Shown: positions 11,309 to 19,589, counted from the stretch's first letter. The stretch: 25,164 bases of DNA from Hypsibius dujardini (GCA_001579985.1 LRSR01001082.1:1-25164), one strand, 5' to 3'. Numbers and translations: made by a program. The notes: generated by a model from the sequence alone, not told the origin.

Positions 11309-12634
11309 ATGTTCGGGTCCTGGATCCTCGCTGTGTTTTCGCTCATCATCGCCGGAGACGCTTTTAAGGTCTCCTACGAACTGGACGACAGGTATTTTTT
11401 AAATACGCGCATAGTCGGCCTGGCAAAAACCTTGCGCTAACCGAGTTAAGCCATTTCACTCGGACTGTGCATAAAGCTATGCATGGAATGAGTTGCATGG
11501 CTTAGTTCGATCAGCACAAGATTTTGGCCACATGTGTAAATTAAATTGAACCTTTTTCTTTGCTGAATATTATTCTGATTTGTTCTTTTTTTACTTTTTT
11601 AAATTATCAGATTCATCGAATACAGGAAAGATGCAAAGTGGCTGGTGATGTTCTACGCTCCTTGGTGCCATCATTGCCATAAAAGTATGTGCGATGTGCC
11701 GAATCTTTCTGATCAATCAATCAATCGATCGATAAATCATTTGCGGGTAATTGTTGACCAATCAATCAATCGATAGATCATTTGCGGGTAATTGTTGACC
11801 AATCAATCAATCGATATATCAGTTGCGGGTAATTGTTGACAATCAATCAATCGATAGATAAAGCATTTGCGGGTAATTGTTGACCAATCAATCAATCGAT
11901 CGATAAATCATTTGCGGGTAATTGTTGACCAATCAATAAATCAATCAATCAATCAAGTGCGGGTAATTAGCGTTGTTTAAATGTTTTTAAAAAATAATTT
12001 GAACGAGTCGAAAACCGGCTTGATATTTTAACTGAAATATGTTTATCTTTCTTTCCAATCATAAAAATAGAAATCGATATTTAAAAAAATATTTTTATTT
12101 AAAATATCTGAGTTTACTTAAAATATGATTGTATTTTATTTTAAATATTATTTTAAATGCCGGAAATGTAGTTTTCCTTTTAAATAAAATGATTATTTTA
12201 TTTACATATGTTTTACTGGGAGTTTTAATTTATTTAATATTTCTTTTAAATTCAAACATTCCATTTAAACAGCACTGGCGGAAACACAATTCGCAAAACG
12301 TGAATCAATCAATCAATCATTACAGGGTTCATCACCTCATTGATTCGTTGATTTCATGTGCGTTTTTCTGCCTCCACAAGGCGAACCCATTTGGGAACAG
12401 GTGGCGCAAACTTTCAACCAGCATAATTCCGGATTAGGAGTACGCGTGGGAAAGATTGACGCCACGAAGCAGACGAGGAGTGCCGCTGAATTCCATGTCA
12501 AGGGATTCCCAACGATTAAGTTGTAAGGGTTCTTCTCCTTATGCCGGTCAATAGATCGGTTTGCCTCTCTGCCTACTATCTGTCTACCTATCCATTTTTC
12601 TGTCCATCTGCCTATGTGTCTGTGTGTCTGTCTA

Positions 12635-12682
<48 letters not shown>

Positions 12683-13128
12683 CCTATACATGTGCCTGTC
12701 TTGACTCGTAATAATTGATTTTGCGTCCTAGTATTCAAGGTGACAATGTGGTCACTTACGATGGGGAGCGGACTCGGGAGGACATTGAGGAATTTGCATA
12801 TAAAGCGAGCGGGTTAGACTGCTCTAAATTTCTTTTTGCCGGTTGTTCGTATACATGAGTCATCAGTACTTTTGTTTTCTTTTTAGACCGGCTGTTAGGA
12901 AGCTGACGGAGCTGAGCGAACTGAGGGCAGCCGAGGGCAAAAATGAGGTGTTTTTTGTCATTGTTACTGGGGAAAACAGCAGCGGAGAACTGCGACAGGA
13001 GTACGGGAATATTGCTCAAACGCTCATGACCACCACGTACTTCTACGAGACTGATTCGAAGCTGGCCTCCGGTGTAAGTCCCCGTGTCTGGCTACCTGTT
13101 TGTCTGTCTGTGTCTGTCTGTTTATCTA

Positions 13129-13166
<38 letters not shown>

Positions 13167-13246
13167 GCTCTGTCTGTCTGTCTGTCTGTCAGTCTGTCTG
13201 TCTGTCTCGCAGTCTGTCTCTCTGTCTGTCTGTCTGTCTGCTTGCC

Positions 13247-13291
<45 letters not shown>

Positions 13292-14210
13292 ATCTGTCTA
13301 TCTGTGTGTCTACCTGTCCGTATATCTGTTTTCCTGCCTGCCTGTTGTCGTTCTGTTGTCTGTCTGTATGTCAGTTATGTGTCTGACTGTCTGTATGTCG
13401 TCTTTTATGTTTGTCATAGCATTTAAAGGTCTGTCTGCTTATTTTCATGTATTTTCTGTTTGTTTCTCTGTCTGCCCCGCTGTATGTTGTGCTGTTTGTC
13501 CTTGCATATACATTTCTGTTCGTTTCTGTTTTCCCCGTGCCGGCTTTCGGTCTAGATTTCTGAAAGCGTGAAACTTTCATCCTCCGCAGAATGTGCCGCT
13601 TAAAGGTTGGACTACAGTAGCCGTCTTTAAAGACAACAAATATTTCACATTCGATGAGACGACCTCAAAGTCCCTCAAGGACTGGATTGAGGAGGAAAAG
13701 ATGCCATCGTTCCCTAAAATATCCGGTGGTAACTTTTACCAGTTGATCGCCTTGAAGAAGCCGATTGTCATTGCGGTGGTGGAGCAGATGCCGTTCCGTC
13801 ACACAATGGACGCTGCCGTGGAGAAGATCTACGACCACGTTGAAGAGATCGCCACCGGTCAACGCGAAAAATACCACGACAAATTAAGGTAGAATAATTA
13901 GAAATTTCTGCATCATTGCTGGTAATTTTTTTTCCTTTTGCCTAGTCAATGTTTCTTTGGCTGCAGTTTTGGTTTTGTGGACGGAAATGAGATCGTCAAC
14001 CATGTCTTCTCCGAGTGGATCGAGGTGCCGGCGGTGGTGGTTTACGATCCGGTACAGGAAACCTACTACATCTCCGCCGAGACCCCTCAGACGATAACGA
14101 CAGAGTCTCTGCAGAAATTCTTGGACGGGATTTTGGCTGGAGAAGTGCATGTAGGTGCCGCTTAGACAGACAGACAGACAACAGACAGACAGACAGACAG
14201 ACAGACAGAT

Positions 14211-14252
<42 letters not shown>

Positions 14253-14714
14253 GCAGACAGACAGACAGACAGACAGACAACTAGACAGACAGACAGACAG
14301 CTAGAGAGACAGACAAACAGACAATAGTGGGGCCATAATGATTCCCCTTTTTAGGGTGCCGGTGGGAAGGGCTGGTTCCGTAAGGCCTACAAGTTCTTCT
14401 ACTCCATTGCCGCATACTTCTATGTAAGAAATTGTTCACTCCATGCCCTCTCCGTAAAACTGTGCGGTTATGCTGCGTTCTCAACGCAGCCGATTTTCAC
14501 CTCCATTAATATTGGTTTGCCCCTGGGAATCATGATGATTTTTTTTCATCCCTAGAAAATGTTCTCAACGCAACCGATCCTGTCATCAATTCTCCTTGGC
14601 TTGCCCCTGGGAATCCTAACAATCATTCTAGTCATGATGTACACAAACGACTGCACAGACAACAAGGAGGAGGATGAAGGGGATGACGACAGTGATCATG
14701 AGAAGGAGGAGTGA
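11309..14714 (+). CDS. TMX3: TMX3-like ER thioredoxin-related transmembrane protein, 9 exons, 425 aa
   Basis: Exons: 11309-11391, 11611-11684, 12381-12522, 12732-12812, 12887-13073, 13590-13888, 13967-14150, 14355-14423, 14556-14714. Phases close (1278 nt). A signal peptide (MFGSWILAVFSLIIAGDAF) is followed by a thioredoxin domain with WLVMFYAPWCHHCHK (Cys47-His-His-Cys50) and cis-Pro GFPTIK. Two redox-inactive thioredoxin-like domains follow (SGPAVRKL..., KKPIVIAVVEQ..., FGFVDGNEIVN...VPAVVVYDP), then a membrane helix (SSILLGLPLGILTIILVMMY) and an acidic tail ending EKEE. TMX3 is an ER disulfide oxidoreductase normally carrying CGHC, so the Gly-to-His change is notable. The tail lacks the lysine-based ER retrieval signal seen in vertebrate TMX3. 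Exon 7 has two in-frame acceptors 21 nt apart (CCTAG before 13946, GCAG before 13967). Intron 8 contains a duplicated exon copy. Confidence 0.92.
11404..11538. mobile_element. Foldback MITE copy 1 in TMX3 intron 1
   Basis: About 135 bp bounded by TA on both sides. The left arm GGCAAAAACCTTGCGCTAAC (from 11422) continues CGAGTTAAGCCAT; the right arm ends TCAGCACAAGATTTTGGCC (to 11529). The arms are imperfect reverse complements over about 35 bp. Removing the element leaves an intron of roughly 85-90 nt, the usual short size here. A second copy lies at 18432-18559. TA at both ends suggests a Tc1/mariner-type non-autonomous element. No transposase is present. Confidence 0.8.
11712..11975. repeat. 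41-45-bp minisatellite in TMX3 intron 2 (six units)
   Basis: The core TTGCGGGTAATTGTTGACC recurs with GCGGG at about 11743, 11784, 11825, 11869, 11914 and 11959, so spacings are 41, 41, 44, 45 and 45 bp. The core alternates with (AATC)n/CGATAGATC filler whose length varies. The rest of this 696-nt intron (11976-12380) is very AT-rich with TTTAAAAT words and an (AATC)4 block near 12303. I see no gene in it. Confidence 0.9.
12570..12700. repeat. CTGT array in TMX3 intron 3
   Basis: CTAT/CTGC variants pass into a pure (CTGT)n run at about 12620-12682, in the 209-nt intron 12523-12731. Confidence 0.9.
13082..13400. repeat. CTGT/CTGC array in TMX3 intron 5
   Basis: (CTGC)n near 13128-13165, then (CTGT)n to about 13300 and decayed copies to about 13400. 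It explains most of the 516-nt intron 13074-13589. Confidence 0.9.
14163..14323. repeat. ACAG array in TMX3 intron 7
   Basis: (ACAG)n starting 13 nt after the donor and filling most of the 204-nt intron 14151-14354. Antisense relative to the arrays in introns 3 and 5 of the same gene. Confidence 0.9.
14478..14545 (+). pseudogene. Duplicate of TMX3 last-exon segment inside intron 8
   Basis: This stretch aligns to the start of TMX3 exon 9 (14562-14629) at an offset of 84 bp: shared blocks include TTCTCAACGCA, CCGAT and TTGCCCCTGGGAATC. In the exon 9 frame it reads FSTQPIFTSINIGLPLGIMM against FSTQPILSSILLGLPLGILT. It keeps the frame and hydrophobic helix but lacks the acidic tail. Its 3' end (TTTTTTTTCATCCCTAG) now serves as the polypyrimidine tract and acceptor of exon 9. 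Confidence 0.8.
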
Positions 14715-14735
14715 CTCACACGAAGGATCGTCAAA

Positions 14736-14786
14736 CCCGGGGTCCCGGGGTCCTGGACTCTCGGGGTCTCGGGGTCCTGGGGTCCT
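14736..14786. repeat. GGGGTCC short repeat in TMX3 3' UTR
   Basis: At least five copies of the word GGGGTCC/GGGGTCT in G-rich sequence starting about 22 nt after the TMX3 stop codon. Confidence 0.7.
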
Positions 14787-14793
14787 CATTCTT

Positions 14794-15362
14794 TTATGTG
14801 ACTAGTCCTACAATGTTTGCGTAGGTGTTGCGCTCGGGACCAAAATACTTGGTACAACCCATTTTGAGCGCCGATTCAAGATTAATCGTACAAACCCCGC
14901 AGAAGACGGCAAGTCCGACGCATGTGAAGCCTAACAATCATGATCATGTTATACGCAAACGGCTAAACAGACAGCTTTTAGCAGGACGACAGGACTAGCG
15001 ACAGGACTGATTTCCATGAGGGTCTACTCGATTCTGAACGTTTGCTCGACTTCATCTCAAAAGATATTCTTACTAGCATTCGCTATAATTTCAAATGGTT
15101 CTGAAGCAGTTTCTGAGGCGGAATCTTCAAGCGTAATCACTTGGCAGGACTTGACGTGATCGTCTGACTTCAGTCTGTCGATGCAACGCAGCGCCAATGA
15201 CTGCTCCCTCTCCAAGGTAGTGTTTTTTTAATACCTCTTAGCAATGGGTTGACAGACTCATATCAAATTTCTTGCACGCACAGGTGATTTTTTAATTAGC
15301 ACAGCAACTGCAAGTTCACTTGACGATATTTTGATTGCTTTCATGTATTCTTGTGAAGCCAT
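14794..15362 (-). CDS. Possible small gene or gene relic, unrecognised (up to three exons)
   Basis: Three coding-like blocks lie on the minus strand between TMX3 and ALDH7A1. Block a (15362-15282) starts MASQEYMKAIKISSSELAVA and ends at CCT|GTGCGT. Block b (about 15228-15074) reads TLEREQSLALRCIDRLKSDD and ends at a consensus donor GCTA|GTAAGA. Block c (14930-14794) follows GATTGTTAG, joins b in phase, and reads FTCVGLAVFCGVCTINLESA with a hydrophobic start, then ends IVGLVT and stop. The a-to-b junction does not resolve cleanly: the acceptors near 15235-15240 favour a different frame. I recognise no family. It may be a decaying gene. Confidence 0.22.
14930..14975 (+). pseudogene. Second relic copy of TMX3 last exon, 3' of the gene
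   Basis: CCTAACAATCAT followed by a 4-nt gap and ATCATGTTATACGCAAACGG aligns to TMX3 exon 9 bases from about 14615 (CCTAACAATCAT...GTCATGATGTACACAAACGA). By eye about 37 of 45 aligned bases agree. It is short and broken, so chance similarity is not fully excluded. Confidence 0.5.
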
Positions 15363-15422
15363 GTCTGGACGTGAAGAAAACTACCAATAGTCTTTTACTA
15401 TTCTCTCTTGGAAGGGCAAGTC

Positions 15423-15488
15423 AGCGTTCCAGGCAAGATGTGCAAAGGACATGACCGCGTTCCAGGCAAGATGCGCAAAGGATAAGAC
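15423..15488. repeat. 33-bp direct tandem duplication
   Basis: GCGTTCCAGGCAAGATGTGC (15424) is repeated as GCGTTCCAGGCAAGATGCGC (15457), giving two adjacent 33-bp units with few differences. The rest of 15363-15613 shows nothing else. Confidence 0.75.
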
Positions 15489-15613
15489 AGCAGTGTCTCA
15501 GACAAGTAAAACAAAAACTATCCCCTCAGTCAAACAAATTCCATTAAAACAGGCAAAGATTCTATTAGTAAAAATGAGCACTTCTCCTCCACCGCGTGAA
15601 GACTCCGCTGAAA

Positions 15614-16322
15614 TTAAAAATCAAACTTGAGTCCCTGAGCAAGCGGCATGTCCTTGCTGTAATTGATCGTGCAGGTCGAGCGGCGCATGTACTGCTTCCA
15701 CGAGTCACTTCCGCTTTCCCGGCCGCCCCCGGTGTGCTTGTTCCCGCCAAACGCTCCCCCGATTTCCGCGCCGGACGTGGAAGTGTTCACGTTGACGATC
15801 CCGCAGTCCGACCCACCCGGACCGAGCCACTTGAACATGGTCCCGAGGTTTTGGGTGAAGAGACTGCTCGACAGACCCTGCTGCACCTCGTTGTTCCACT
15901 CGATGGCCTCCTCGATGTCACGGTACCGCAGGACGAACAGAATCGGCGCGAACGTCTCCTTCAGCACCACCGCGGCGTCGTGCGGCAGCCCGGTGATGAT
16001 GGTCGGCTCGACGTAGTTGCCCTCTCGCGGGATCACTTTCCCGCCGTAGACAATCTTCCCGCCCTGTTGTTGGGCCTCTTCCAGGGTCTTTAGGTAAGAA
16101 TCCACACCGATTTGCGAGTGCATAGGACCGTAGAGGGTCTGCTTGTCTAGCGGGTCGCCCAGGCGTGCGGGCACTTGAGCGTAGGCACTGGTGAGGCGGC
16201 GGAGAACTTCCTCGTAGATGGAGTCGTGGACGAAGACGCGACGGCTCGTTGTGCATCTACAGACAGACATATAGAGAAACAAATAGGCAGGCAGGCAGGC
16301 AGGCAATCAGACAGGCAGACAA

Positions 16323-16354
<32 letters not shown>

Positions 16355-17486
16355 ACAGACAGATAGACAGACAGACAGGCACGCAGGCAGGCAGACAGGC
16401 AAGCAGACAGACAGATAGACAGACAGACAGGCTGACAGCTGTTACCTTTGTCCAGCTGTTCCCACAGAGCCAAAGACAACGGACGGGATGACCATGTTCA
16501 AATCGGCGTCCTCAGCCACCACGACCTAAACGAAAAATTAAGACCATGTCTAGACTGGAATGGACTTTTCTTGGGATAATCTGTAAATTCTGAAGCTTAC
16601 TGCGTTATTTCCGCCCAGTTCCAGCAGCGGTCGGCCAAAACGGGCCTGCACCTCAGCGGCCACTTTCAATCCGACTTGCGTGCTTCCGGTGAAGGAGACC
16701 AGCGGCAACCGATCGTCCTTCGACATGGCCACACCCACGTCCGTTCCACCGCACACCAGGGTGCACAGCGCCGGAGGGAGGCTATTGCGCTGGAGGACCG
16801 TCTCGATCACTTTCTGGATGGCGATGCCGCAGAGGTTGGTCGACGGACTCGGCTTCCACACCATTGAATCCCCTACCACAACAACAAAAATAACTGCCTC
16901 ACTGCACAGACTTTTAGAAAATCATTCGCAAAACATTTATTTTGTTGATTGACGCTTATTCGAAGAGGATTTAGAGAAGACTATTGCTTGATGACTTCAA
17001 GGTTCGAAAACAATTTCAAAAAAACACTTCAAATCAACCTGAGGCGGCATTTATTTTTTTTAATCTAATTAATTTTAATTTAATTTAATTGAAATTATAG
17101 ACTTATATTTAATTTAATTTAAATTTAGTTTTATTTATTGTAAATTTAGTTTAATTTATTGTAAATTTTATTTATTTTTATTTATTTTATTTTTATTTAT
17201 TTTTATTATTTGTATTTATTTTTATTTTATTTTATTTTATTTAAATTTACACTTGATCTTTTAACCAGGCCGGAATCTTCGAATGCGAAAGTGCAGTGTC
17301 TTACCGCAGATCAAGGCAATAGCGTTGTTCCATCCGTAAACCGCCATCGGGAAGTTGAAGGCCGAAATAATTCCAACACAGCCCAAAGGATTCCACGCTT
17401 CCAGTAGGACATGCCCGGGACGCTCGGACGGCAGCACCTTCCCCTCAAACATCCTCGACAGGCCAGTGGCATAATCGCAAATATCT

Positions 17487-17521
<35 letters not shown>

Positions 17522-18280
17522 GATGCCGTATAAACTGAACGAGTCGCAAACAAGCCAATCAAGCCAATCAACCAACAGCGCTGCAATGACGCCCAATTTC
17601 GTGTCAACTCATCAATCAACCCACCAATATACTCTTGCACTTCCCCAATCCCCTCGGCCAGAATCACAAGAAACAAGAAAACAACTAGTAGAATCAAATC
17701 GAGTAATTAATCAGCCCCTCAATCAATCAATCAATCGGTTAGTTGCCGTATAAACTGAACGAGTCGCAAACAAGCCAATCAACCCAATCAACCAACAGCG
17801 CTGCAATGACACCCAATTTCGTGTCAACTCATCAATCAACCCACCGATATACTCTTGCACTTCCCCAATCCCCTCGGCCAGAATCTTCCCCATCTCCAGC
17901 GAGATCAACCGGCCTAAATGATCCCTCTTCAGCCGCAATTCATCCCCAATCTGCCGGACAATCTCCCCCCGCTTCGGTGCGGGGATGAACTTCCACGTGT
18001 GGTACGCCTCGACGGAATTCTTCACAGCGACCTCGTAGTCCGCAGAAGTGCCGAGTTTGACATTGGCAATGGCCTTGTTAGTGCTCGGATTGATGGCCTG
18101 CGTGACCGCGCCGCTGGCTTCCCATTTCCCCGAGAACACCCCGGCATTGTCCTCCTTCAGGCCGAGCTCCCGCAGCCAGGCGAACTCCGGCTGGGAAATG
18201 AGGAGACTCTTTTGGGAAGTGGAAGCCATTCTGCAGAGGATCTTCTTTGAGAATTTAAGCAGATGTGTGGGAAAAATCAT
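15614..18280 (-). CDS. ALDH7A1: Alpha-aminoadipic semialdehyde dehydrogenase (antiquitin), 5 exons, 536/519 aa
   Basis: Exons: 18280-17845 (short-form start 18229), 17484-17305, 16872-16601, 16525-16446, 16256-15614. Phases close (1611 or 1560 nt). Family sequence runs throughout: [57 protein letters not shown], the catalytic Glu in LLELGGNN (Glu290 of the long form), the nucleophile Cys324 in [25 protein letters not shown]-like [20 protein letters not shown] and the C-terminal [17 protein letters not shown]. The enzyme oxidises alpha-aminoadipic semialdehyde in lysine catabolism and can also act on betaine aldehyde and lipid aldehydes. The upstream in-frame Met adds [17 protein letters not shown], a basic amphipathic leader like a mitochondrial presequence. 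Starting at the second Met would give a cytosolic form, as in vertebrate ALDH7A1. Convergent with TMX3. Confidence 0.96.
16257..16445. repeat. ACAG/CAGG array constituting nearly all of ALDH7A1 intron 4
   Basis: From the acceptor to within about 10 nt of the donor the intron is (ACAG/GCAG)n on the plus strand (sense CTGT/CTGC). The acceptor itself, TGTCTGTCTGTAG|A, is a repeat unit, so the repeat supplies both polypyrimidine tract and AG. Confidence 0.92.
17042..17255. repeat. AT-rich TTTATTT/AATTT low-complexity tract in ALDH7A1 intron 2
   Basis: About 210 bp of TTTATTTTTATT and AATTTAATTT words, almost without G or C, in the 432-nt intron 16873-17304. No other feature is visible in this intron. 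Confidence 0.85.
17524..17884. repeat. 220-bp-offset tandem duplication spanning end of ALDH7A1 exon 1 and start of intron 1
   Basis: 17524-17664 matches 17744-17884 with about 3 mismatches in 141 bp. The copy at 17744-17884 contains the real exon end ([13 protein letters not shown] then G|GTGGGT). The other copy lies wholly in the intron and repeats the last 40 exon bases plus the donor. Each copy is bounded by (AATC)n (17487-17521 and 17718-17738), a likely mediator of the unequal exchange. Confidence 0.92.
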
Positions 18281-18431
18281 TTGCGTCCGCGGAGCTGGCA
18301 ATTCTATTGTCAAATCAATCAGCTATTTGAGATTTTTTTCCGGAAGGGATTCCGAAAATGGGATGGGGAGAAATTCGGAAAAGAAGAAAAATTAGTGCGA
18401 CCAGAAAGTTTTACAAACGATCAGCTGATAT

Positions 18432-18559
18432 TACACACGTGGCAAAAACCCTTGCGCTGACCGAGTTAAGCCGTTTGACTCGTGCCAATTGGACCGCTTT
18501 ACACATGGTCGAGATAAATGGCTTGACTGGGTCAGCGCACGTTTTTTGCCTCGTGCGTA
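18432..18559. mobile_element. Foldback MITE copy 2 upstream of ALDH7A1
   Basis: Starts TACACACGTGGCAAAAACCC and ends with GCACGTTTTTTGCCTCGTGCGTA, with arms complementary over about 40 bp (left CGCTGACCGAGTTAAGCCGTTT, right AAATGGCTTGACTGGGTCAGCG read inward). Bounded by TA at each end. The arms match the element in TMX3 intron 1, while the centres differ. It lies about 150 bp upstream of the ALDH7A1 start. Confidence 0.82.
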
Positions 18560-19018
18560 TTCTATGTTAGAGAGGCTTTTTTGTGATTGCTCCACGGAAT
18601 GGGCGTCGGCGCTGCTGTAGGGCGTGGTTACTTTTTTCAATTGACAACTCTGCAGGCGGCGCCACGGGCTGTAGTCAACCATATCACAGTAGTCTATGGG
18701 ATCGTTCCGTGATCAACGTATTGAAGATAGTTTTAAAAATCAGGTTTCTGCTAATCCCGGTCATTCACTCAAGGCAGAAAGCTGGACAGTGGAAGTTGAT
18801 ACCTTGAGGTACGCATACACACACCAATGGCGCCTACAAAGTCCGAAGGGCATACCATGTGGCTGGTGTTTACTGTACGCTGCCTGACCTACAGCGATGT
18901 TAATCTTCCTCTCTCACAGGCAAGCAGGAAAGACACTTTCAATTCGCAACGGAAACAGCTTGCCTCAGCGAACTGATTTTTAGTAAGACTGCACGAACAA
19001 AATATAATCCGAAGCGAA
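18560..19018. other. Intergenic region between ALDH7A1/MITE and Gly/Tyr-rich gene
   Basis: Unique sequence without convincing coding exons or long repeats. It must hold the promoter of the plus-strand Gly/Tyr-rich gene, but I see no clear TATA box or initiator. Confidence 0.4.
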
Positions 19019-19411
19019 ATGATGTCTGGATTATGGGCCATCGTTGTCTGCCTGACTGTCGTGTTCGGATTCCATGAGGCAGGCAAGCTCATATGCACAT
19101 TCAATCTGCTCATCATTTTCGTATCCCAAAACTGCGTGTCTGCTGTGTGTGTCTTTTTCTCATTAGAAGCGGGATACATGTACGGTCTAGGATTTTCGCC
19201 CATCATTCAGTCCATGCGCGGCACGGGTGGGAACTACGGATTCGGTTATCCCTATTCGCCGTACGCCTACAACTACGGCAACGCCTACCAAGGCGGAGGG
19301 GCCAACGGAGCCAACGGATTTTACGGTGGGGCCTTCGGACCGAACTTCAATGACTTCACATTGAAAACGTCGGCTTTTGGATTAGGATACGGATTCCCGT
19401 ACTACGGCTAA
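19019..19411 (+). CDS. Small secreted Gly/Tyr/Asn-rich protein
   Basis: The start MMSGLWAIVVCLTVVFGFHE is a classical signal peptide. The mature part is rich in Gly, Tyr, Asn and Phe (GYMYGLGF, GGNYGFGYPYSPYAYNYGNA, GANGANGFYGGAFG) and ends GFPYYG and stop. An 84-nt insert (19083-19166) separates the two. It begins G|GCAAGC, ends CTCATTAG, and encodes hydrophobic sequence unlike either side, so I read it as a GC-AG intron. Splicing gives HEAEAGYMYGLGF and about 102 aa; retention keeps the frame and gives 130 aa. Gly/Tyr-rich secreted proteins are common in cuticle, eggshell, silk-like or antimicrobial roles, but no specific function can be assigned. An AATAAA follows at 19518. Confidence 0.7.
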   Translation: MMSGLWAIVVCLTVVFGFHEAGKLICTFNLLIIFVSQNCVSAVCVFFSLEAGYMYGLGFSPIIQSMRGTGGNYGFGYPYSPYAYNYGNAYQGGGANGANGFYGGAFGPNFNDFTLKTSAFGLGYGFPYYG

Positions 19412-19517
19412 CTACATCGAGGCAGTGGGACAAGGACCACCACAAATGTATCCCAAATTAAATGGATCTGTTCCGAACTGATTCACATATTTCTTTTGTA
19501 CGGCAGAGTTATTAATT

Positions 19518-19523
19518 AATAAA
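19518..19523 (+). terminator. Polyadenylation signal AATAAA of the Gly/Tyr-rich gene
   Basis: AATAAA 107 nt after the stop codon, followed by a T/GT-rich stretch (GCTTTTTGGTTGTTCAC), the usual downstream element arrangement. Confidence 0.65.
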
Positions 19524-19589
19524 CCTGCTTTTTGGTTGTTCACAGTGATTTAAACGTGACGTGGGATTACTTTAGCTGGAGTATCCGCC

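Noticed and set aside
11712-11975. CRISPR array
   Set aside because: The spacers are themselves (AATC)n repeats, the array sits in an intron of an animal gene and there are no cas genes. It is a minisatellite.
15596-16093. Plus-strand frames across the last ALDH7A1 exon
   Set aside because: They are antisense shadows of a GC-rich, strongly conserved ALDH exon.
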